Made by a program: the position numbers and the translations under genes. Positions 56,120 through 64,000 of a DNA stretch of 64,000 nt are shown here, one piece after another. Origin of the DNA: Rallus limicola (taxonomy: Eukaryota; Chordata; Aves; Gruiformes; Rallidae); NCBI GenBank assembly GCA_022605955.1, contig JAKCOZ010000001.1:19956146-20020145 (forward strand). Reading direction: 5' to 3'. Under the pieces are notes generated by a model. The model made no database searches and was not told where the DNA came from. It saw nothing but the letters and a program-made list of their open reading frames with translations. The first letter of the stretch is position 1, and the number at the start of each line of letters is the position of its first letter.

Positions 56120-59100
56120 GTAAGTATGTTTCTAAGTGTGTATGTCTGCCTAAGATCCTCTTTTGGGTTAGAGGGGTGAGGAGAAGGCAGGGAAGGAGAG
56201 GTCTAGAAAACCTTTTAGTTGGACTGACTTTTTTGTCAGTATAAGTAGTGAATGATAATTCTGGGGTTGCAAAATTACACTATGATCCTTTTTGAGAAGA
56301 TGGCAGCCACTAACCACAATCTTGGCACAATCTACTAATATCTGCATGACTCTCACAGAATCACAATCAATCTACATGTGATTTAGAAAGTCTCGTTGTT
56401 GAATTTGCTTTTTTTCAGGGGAGGGAAGCTGTCTTCATCCAAGTTTTCTTCAATCCCTGTCCCAAAATGAAATATTTGCTTTCTAGAGACCTTTTGAAGC
56501 ATTCTCCCCTTGCACTAAGGGGATGGACTTCAACTGACTGTCTTGATCAGCTGCTGGGAGAGGAGTTCTGTTTTGAGACTTTGTTTTGTTAGGTTGAGGT
56601 TTCAGACAACATTGAAATATATCTTGAGCTGCAGCTATGCTGCAGAAGTCAAAATAACAGTAATTTGGTACTCTGAGTAGCAATAGCAAGTCTGGAACAA
56701 GTATGTATTCAAGGAACTGAAGCCTAATTTTAGATAGATTTTGTACTCTGTGATTGCTGTGACTCCTGAATGATTTATGCCAAGACAATTACGGGTTTCC
56801 AGCTTTCCAGCATCCATTGCACTACCTCCTTGTTTCTCATTCCAGCTTCTGAGTTTCCTCACCTCTTTCTTATTTCTTGTTTCCCTCATAGCGTGACACT
56901 TCCATGTCTCCCTCCTGTTCCCTCTGCCTGTGCTTGGTTTTACCAGCATTTCCTTCTGCTTTTAAGTAAACAAAGTAATGACTTTAAGCTTTTTCACTTA
57001 ATGGCCATACTATCTTCTGTTTTCTTTTTGTTTTGTCTTATAAACTCTATTTCAAACATAAATCCGCTCACTTAACTAGTTGTTTAGTACAGTGATTCTG
57101 CCATGAAAGATGAAAAAATGTATAACTACTGTGAATAGCTAAGCAGCAAAGGAGAGGCCTTCACTGACTGTTGACTGCAGAATCCTACTTCATGCAATCC
57201 TACTTAATGGCAGCTTTTTACTGTTTGTTTATTTTCCCACTAATATCTATGAACAAGTGAATTACACACAGACAGCTCCAAACTAGCTCTCTTATGAATT
57301 ACTTCTTTTCAGCTTGCAGTTCTCTTCTACTAGTTATTTGCATGTTTCACAAAAGGTGTGAAAACATTTTCTTACAGGAGGAAAAGAATGTTCAGAACAA
57401 TATTTAAAATTGAATTATTGCAGCAATTAACTCCTTCCATAGAAACTATTTAAAGTATATTATGTTTTAAAAGACATAATTGTAGACAATTATAGTATAG
57501 TGTAGTGGAGTATACTATCCTATACCATGACATACCACACTCTACCATGGGCCAAATTCTGTGTTGTTGTACTTGTTTTACCAGACATCTTGGTATCACC
57601 ACATAGATTCTTTACATTTTTGCTTATTGTTCAAGCCCTTTTAAGTAAAAAATTAAGCTCTGCTGTGTAAGTATTATAACATCAGTCAGAAAAGGTACCT
57701 AATAAGACTCAAGCTCACTTGGTGTGACTTGGTATTTTATTTCTTAGTTTTCAACTGATTATTTTCTATTTTGAACATTTGATTGTTCTTATTTAGAAAT
57801 TGATCAGTATGCAATACAGACATTTTAATATTTTCTTTATTTTTTGTTAGAACTTAAATTGTATTGTTGATGTCACAATTCTATTAAATACCTTGTGTTC
57901 TAATAACTATAGAATAAATATGTATTAATAACTATATAATAGTTATATAAACACAACATATTCTAATATTTATCAAAAACTTCCTTTAGATACTTGTTTT
58001 AAGTGAATTTATAGACTTAGAGTGAAAAGAATATTAGAAAAAAGATTTTTTAACCTCTTTTCTTTCTCCTGATGAGAAGAACAGAGAGGAAACCTCTTAA
58101 GGAATTTGATGTCTCAAGCTAACAATAGGACTGGGATAATAATTAGAGTTTAGCTCATTAGAGACTGTTTATCTAGATTTATTGCTATGCCCAAAAGTCT
58201 TATTAGACTGGAATATTGGGTTATTCTTCTTAAAATAGATTTCATGTCCCAATAACAGATGTGTTTCATTGGAATTTGGCTTGAAACTAGGGTCTGTGCT
58301 AGTCATTGAAGTGCCAGGGAAGGTGACATAATGGCTAGATGGAAAGGAGTTAGCTGGGATAGTGTTAACTGGGATTATTGGCATGTACTAGCTATCTGGG
58401 AGGGTATGGCGGTGGAAGAGATTTCCAAATTTGGGTTAACACTGAGATGAGATTTGGGGCTAAGGTAGTGATTAAAATTTATTCTACACAGGCTGTGTCT
58501 GATTTGAACTAATTAATGCTAAACTTCAGGCTTTAAATGTTAACTAGCAAGTATTTCAAATGAAGTTTTTTAGAGACTTAGACCCTGTAGGTCAAAGTGC
58601 ATTTGGTTTTGAAAGTTTTGCTTTGTAAGCTACATTGTAATGAATATGCCAGTGATTTTTCATTTGATTCTTAAATCTTTTCCCTACAAATAATATTCTT
58701 GTGTGTTTGCATTTTAATGTTCTCTATATAATTGCTTAAGTGGAACTCTCATAACTCAAAGAGAGGAAATCATTGATACTGAGTCTTATTGGTTTTGAAC
58801 AGCTTTCTCTACTCCTTTCCAATTTTTTAATTGTGGCCACAGGCAAAACTTAGTGACGTGTGCTGGTATTTTAATAGTACCTACATTTTTAATTTGTAAA
58901 TAAACAATATATATTATATTGGGACTGTATCTAGTTGTTTCCTCTGCATTATATACATTAGAGATAACATGCTTTTTTAAAAGGAATAGCTAATTACCAC
59001 TAATATTTTAGTTTCTCCTAAAACATGTTTGTGGTTTTTTAATCTTAAAAAAAACCCAAACAGAAAACACTCAACCCTAAAAAGGCAATGGGGAAAGAAT

Positions 59101-60069
59101 CATGGACTTCTTTCTTCCTTCTTCCAGAAATTTACATCTATAGTTACAGGTAGCCTAATGTATCCCAGTGCAATACAAAAAGAAGTAGGGCTGGTTTGAA
59201 CGGATCCTTTGCTACTTTTACAGCTGACATGACCCATCATGTTTTAGTCAGCCACTGCAGTTGAAAAGCAGATCCCACACTTGTGTAAGGGGAAAGGATT
59301 ACTGCAAGTATGCTTTTCAGAATTACTCTCAATTTTCTTCCTATTGTCTCCTGCAAATACTTCTTTGGTACATGTAATTATCTAGTTACCACTAAAATGG
59401 CTGCTTCTGCTCTTTATATTTTTCAATGCATTTGTATTTCTTTCTCTTAGGAAACAGAGCCTTTCTAAAGCAAGAACATACCAGAAAGACCTTGGAAACA
59501 TGGTTTCCAAGATGCATGTATTTGAATTATGAAATAATAACAAGGAATAGAAGTATGGAGTAGCTTCAGTGCTAGATGAGACCTTTGGCCACATCCAGCC
59601 CATCCTGCTTTCTCAATGCTAGAATAATGAGCACAGTGGGAATGTTATAAAGAAACCCACAGTTTATAGGCCGGTAATGAAGCTGTATTCTGAAGCTCTA
59701 AGCTTTATTCTGAATTAACTATTTTCCCCTATGGTTTACTAGGTTAATTATTTAAATGTGCTGAAACAAAGTGTAAGTTTCTGGCTCCTTTCTGCAGGAG
59801 GACAGTTGTTTTCAGCTGAGAAGACTGAAAGGGGGAAATTATTTCTGTCCAAGCATTCTGTATTATTTCTGTCCAGAGCTGTATGCCTGTGCTCAGCATT
59901 TAGTTTGAGAGAGTGCTTCATGACATGCCTAGAAGAGGCCGGGCAAAGGACTGTCCCGAGGCTAGGGCCAAATTAAACGTCTTATCTGGACGCCATCGTA
60001 TATATAATTTCTTAAAAGTTAATTTTTAAAAATAACGGCAAAGCTGTCACTGGCGGTTTAGAGAGCAGA

Positions 60070-60275
60070 AGGTTAGGAGCTCGTTCAGCCGCCCGGCCCC
60101 GCCAGGAAGAGCCGGGCCGCTGGGTGCCTGTCACGGAGCAGCGGGGCGCTAGAGGGCGCCCCATGACCGCCGCCGCACGGGCGCCGGGTCTGGCAGCGCG
60201 CTGGGCCGCCCTGCGGCGGGAGCACCGTGGGTGTCGCGGAGCGCGTCATTTGGCAGCGGGGCCCTGGGGATGCGT
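60070..60275. promoter_or_regulatory. Orphan intronic CpG island
   Basis: About 200 bp of CpG-dense sequence stands out sharply from AT-rich flanks. It holds a CTCF-like motif at 60146-60159 and a short plus-strand ORF starting at 60163. Function is unknown: insulator, alternative promoter or an ancient insertion are all possible. Confidence 0.55.
60146..60159 (+). promoter_or_regulatory. CTCF-like motif in the intronic CpG island
   Basis: GCGCTAGAGGGCGC matches the CTCF core consensus CCASYAGRKGGCRS at 12 of 14 positions, including the whole YAGRKGGCRS half. Motif match only. Confidence 0.4.
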
Positions 60276-60344
60276 TTAAAGCTTGCTTGCTTCTTTTTTT
60301 TTCTTTCTCGCACAACGTGGCTTATATATATGCAGTTATTTCTC

Positions 60345-60535
60345 ATGCGGTGGGGTGGAAGGGACCTTTAAAGGCCATCTAGACCAACCCCCTGGAGTAA
60401 GCACGGACACCTTACACTAGATCAGGTTGCTCAGAGCTTTATCAAACCGGACCCTGAATGTCTCCAGGGATGGGGCCTCCACTGCCTCTCTGGGCAACCT
60501 GTTCCAGGGTCCCACCACTCACACAGTAGACAACT
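60345..60535 (-). mobile_element. CR1 3'-end fragment
   Basis: Contains ggggtggaagggaccttta, ccaaccccctggagtaag and tgtctccagggatggggcct, the reverse complement of a CR1 end. It stops abruptly where the next CR1 begins. Confidence 0.85.
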
Positions 60536-60537
60536 TC

Positions 60538-60950
60538 ACAGAATCACAGAACACACAATCACAGAATGTCAGGAGTTGGAAGGGGCCTTGAAAGATCACC
60601 TAGTCCAACCCCCCCTGCCAGAGCAGGATCACCTACACTAAATCACGCAGGAACACATCCAGGTTGGTTTTGAATGGTTCCAGAGAAGGAATACTCTACA
60701 ACACTTCTGGGCAGGCTGTTCCAGTGCTCTGTCACCCTTACAGTGAAAAAGTTCCCCCTTATATTCACATGGAACTTACTTATGTCTGAACTAAACCTGC
60801 CCTGCTCTCGTTTAAAACCATTGTCCCTTGTCCCATCACTACATGCCCTTAAAAACATGCCTTCATCAACTTTCTTACAGGCCTCTTCAGTTACTGGAAG
60901 GTCACTATAAGGTCTCCCCTGAGCCTTCTCTTCTCCAGGCTGAACCACGT
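60538..60950 (-). mobile_element. CR1 fragment directly abutting the previous one
   Basis: Begins with cacagaatcacagaacacac and a second acaatcacagaatgtc, then the CR1 3' UTR, then ORF2 C-terminus on the minus strand ([20 protein letters not shown]). Ends at about 60950 near cttctccaggctgaacc. Confidence 0.88.
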
Positions 60951-62224
60951 GTTGGATCCAGACTGAGTAGACAAATTGTGTGATTCATATTATTATTTTC
61001 AGGTTCCTAACAGTTGCTCTGAAGTAGTATGTTTTCAATTTACCTCTCACTCCTACTACAGGTTGAACTGGTGTACTATTCAGTGGCACTGTGGTAGGTA
61101 TCAGTAGATACCCTGCACAAAGAATAAAACATCAAGTATCTCAGTTTTCTGAACTACAAGATTAATTTATATCACTGGTTACTAAAGGGATGAGAGCTTA
61201 AAGTAAATTAAGACAGTAAAGAACTCAGTTAAGAACCTTGACTCTTTCCTCTTCCTTCCTGCCTTCTTGCCTTTCTAAATTTAAGGACACAGTTAGATGT
61301 TTGCTTGAAGAGTTGAGTGCCTTTAGGTGTTGATCTTACACTGCGGGATGGTACAAATTCTATAGCAGAGACAGATAGAGCAAGATGCCTTTTACCATGT
61401 AAGCTACCTCTTATAAAGCTACCAAAATAGACTTGAGCCCTAAAAGAGGAATAATTTATTCCCTCTTCCCATTCTTCAGCTATTGCAGAATACATTTTAT
61501 TCTGTGAATTAAATATGAAGAGGAAGATGGCCCATCATTCCTTACAAGGTGCATCTTAAGGTTAACATCTTTTAGATTCTTATAGTAAAGTGTTTTGCAG
61601 TAGAGTCTCCCATAGCTTAAAAAACATAAAATAAAAGCCCTGCACTCTATTCCCAAGAGTTACATTGGAGCTGAGTAGTTTCAGTGATCCTGTGGGTAAC
61701 TGGAGTCTGTCATTGCTCACTTGTGACAGGTCCTGTAATACAATTCTAAACAATTAATTGCTTCTACAGTTCTGGTTTTAATTCAACTTAATAGACAGGC
61801 AATAGTTCTGGTAGTGAGCAAATAAGTGTTGCTCTAATTTTTACATCATCTTTGTCTTAAAAAAGCTGGACAAGGTGAATTTCAGTTGTCTCATCTAAAA
61901 CTTACAAATGGGTGTGTATGTGTACCTGATGTCCTCCTTGTTTAGGAGCACAGGGATGGTTGATGGGCTTTTTTTTTTTAATCATTCCCTCTAACACTTC
62001 AAACAGAATTCATTGTTCACTTGTTGGACTGATTTCAGTTTTATCTGTGTGCACCTTCCCAGAAGAAAGGAATTTATCATATAATTACTTATTATGCTTT
62101 ACATATTTTTAGTGCTCTTTGTGATTCTTGGGCTGTGTTCTTGGACTAGATCTTCCAGTTTGGAGACCAGTGCAGTTAGTTAAATACTCTCCCCTTTTTC
62201 ATAAACACATTATGACAACTTCTT

Positions 62225-62925
62225 TAGTGGGAGAAAAGACCAAGCCCCACCTCACCACAACCACCTTTCAGATAGTAGTAGAGAGTGATGAGGTCTCCCC
62301 TCAGTCTCCTTTTCTCCAGACTAAACAATCCCATCTTCCTCTGCCACTCCTCATAAAATTTGTCTTCCAAACCCTTCGCTAGCTTTGTAGCCCTTCTCTG
62401 GACATGCTCAAGCATCTTGATGTCCATCTTGTAGTGAGGGGCCCAAAACTGGGCACAGCACTCCAGGTGTGGCCTCACCAGCACTGAATACAGGGCAAGG
62501 ATCACTTCCCTACTCCTGCTGGCCACACTGTTCCTCCTGCAGGCCAGTATGCCATTGTCTGCTTTGGCCACCTGGGCACACTGCTGGCTCATATTCATCC
62601 GGCTGTTGATCAACACCCCGAGGTGTCTCTCCTCCAGACAGTTCTCGAACCTGTAGCTTTGCATGGGGTTGTGACCCAAGAGCAGGACATGGCACTTGGC
62701 CTTGTTGAACCTCATGCAATTGGCCTCGGCCCATCTGTCCAGCCTGTCTAGGTCCCTCTGTCAGATCAACAGTCCCGCCAATCTTAGTATCATCTGCAGA
62801 TTTACTGAGGATGCACTTGACTCCTTCATCCATGTCATTGATAAAGACATTAAACATCACTGGCCCCAGTACTGTTCCTTGGGGAACATGGCTGGTGACC
62901 AGCCTCCAGCTGGATTTAACAGAGA
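62225..62925 (-). mobile_element. CR1 LINE fragment, about 0.7 kb
   Basis: Minus-strand ORF2 region: a 163-codon open frame at 62715-62224 ([58 protein letters not shown]) and, in another frame upstream, [20 protein letters not shown] then [12 protein letters not shown], with the catalytic ADD present. A frameshift separates the two parts. Confidence 0.92.
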
Positions 62926-64000
62926 AGAACAGAAAGAAATGGAGAAAGAAAAGGTAGCCAGGATAGAGTATGATTTATGTCTTGGGGGGGAAAAAAGGGA
63001 GAGGGAAAAAGGAAATTCCAAAACTTTAAATAGATAGATGCAGAATGAGTAATGCCTTTCCATGTGACTAATTTTAGTGCACACAGGGATCTTTCTTCAT
63101 TGTAAGTGGAGGGAAGGATGCATTACCTGGGCAGAGAGTAGTTTAAGAACTTTACTTTTTTACTTTTTTATTGTTTGATAAAACAAAACTATAATTATCA
63201 AATAAAGGAATCACATATTGTGTGTACTTTTTTGAGTAAGAACTCTTTACATTAGGCCCACCTCTTAGTTCATGGAAAAAGGAGAAAGGAGAAAAAAAAA
63301 AGGCACCACAAAAGAAGGAGTGAATATATTGTAGGATGATTAGATAAGGAAAGGAAAAAATTAATTCTCTTTTGGGTTTTGTCTCATTCTAATAGCTTTC
63401 TGCTTTTAGCTTATGCTGTGAAAGGTATCTTACTGTCTTCTGCTGGCTCTGCAGCAGAGGTTGTTACCAGTCAATGCAGAAGGTTAGTAACTTCTAAAAA
63501 CTTCTACAGCAGTTCTTCCAGGAGTAATTTTAGCTCCACCAAGATAATATCAAAGTAGTAATTGCTTGAATATGCTGCCTTTGTAATAAGCCATAATACA
63601 TGGTTAAGAATACTTTTTGATATACTAAATATTTTATTTTGTAAAGTGTTTGTGTGTTCTATATTAACTACTTCAACTTGTTAAATAAAAATGCAATTTG
63701 CATTAATACCTGTCCAAATTCTGAAAGTTTAAACAAAATGTATTTAACATGGCAACATTTCTCCATTTCTCATAGAACTAAATATATGTAAAAGTGGAAT
63801 CTTTGCATATTATATATATATTTGCCATTATGATAAATTTTCCATTATTTTCTTCACTGTTAAATTAGGAAGTCTTGTATCACTGTGATAGCTTCTGTGT
63901 AGATGGGATTATAAAACCAAGTAATCTGAAAAAAAAGTATTCTTTCTGGGAGACAGCTGTTTGCTGTATAACCTCAGGTTCATGATGGTACACATTGGTG

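Larger units (their letters stand above)
56120..64000 (+). other. SLC41A2 intron 6 (continues beyond window)
   Basis: At least 7.9 kb. I looked for the next SLC41A2 coding exon (YYYISPLVG-type segment) and did not find it. The intron contains an isolated GC-rich island at 60070-60275, two adjacent CR1 pieces at 60345-60950 and another at 62225-62925. The rest is AT-rich unique sequence. Confidence 0.7.

Noticed and set aside
56120..64000. Further SLC41A2 exons
   Set aside because: Scanned for the segment following GLYTCL and for MgtE second-domain motifs; none was found with splice sites, so the next exon is taken to lie beyond the window.

Overview
This 64 kb window is vertebrate nuclear DNA, most likely from a bird. 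Genes are split into small exons by GT-AG introns. The interspersed repeats I can recognise are nearly all 5'-truncated CR1 LINEs ending in the CR1-type ATTCTATG/ATTCTGTG tail, and I recognise no mammalian-type SINEs. A turtle or crocodilian is not excluded, but the compact introns and CR1-only repeat content favour a bird. Gene order matches the ALDH1L2 - NOPCHAP1 (C12orf45) - SLC41A2 block of human 12q23.

Layout. (1) 1-21868, + strand: ALDH1L2, the mitochondrial 10-formyltetrahydrofolate dehydrogenase. The first ~65 codons lie upstream of the window. Twenty-one coding exons carry the remaining ~857 residues with an open frame: end of the formyl-hydrolase domain, phosphopantetheine carrier domain, and NADP-dependent aldehyde dehydrogenase domain. 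(2) 21869-24182: 3' UTR space of two convergent genes. (3) 24183-29919, - strand: NOPCHAP1, four coding exons, 158 aa, a small acidic chaperone cofactor for box C/D snoRNP assembly, starting in a short CpG island (~29,540-30,070). (4) ~30,110-32,540: intergenic, with a CR1 that has another CR1 inserted in it. (5) ~32,541 onward, + strand: SLC41A2, a MgtE-like magnesium transporter. A large CpG island and inferred non-coding exon 1 are followed by a ~8.8 kb intron, then five coding exons (to 56119) giving the first ~342 residues. The rest of the gene lies beyond 64000; 56120-64000 is intron.

The three genes are neighbours by conserved synteny, not an operon. ALDH1L2 acts in mitochondrial one-carbon metabolism, NOPCHAP1 in nucleolar RNP assembly and SLC41A2 in membrane Mg2+ transport. 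NOPCHAP1 and SLC41A2 are head to head, with promoters about 3 kb apart. ALDH1L2 and NOPCHAP1 are tail to tail.

I found no undescribed gene system. The points most worth a second look are a non-conservative Asp-to-His change two residues after the phosphopantetheine serine of ALDH1L2, a GC-AG intron in ALDH1L2, a set of upstream ORFs (one predicted to be spliced) in the SLC41A2 5' UTR, an orphan intronic CpG island with a CTCF-like motif in SLC41A2, and two nested CR1 insertions, one with a possible 5-bp target duplication. All gene calls rest on reading exons by eye against remembered family sequences; no search was run.
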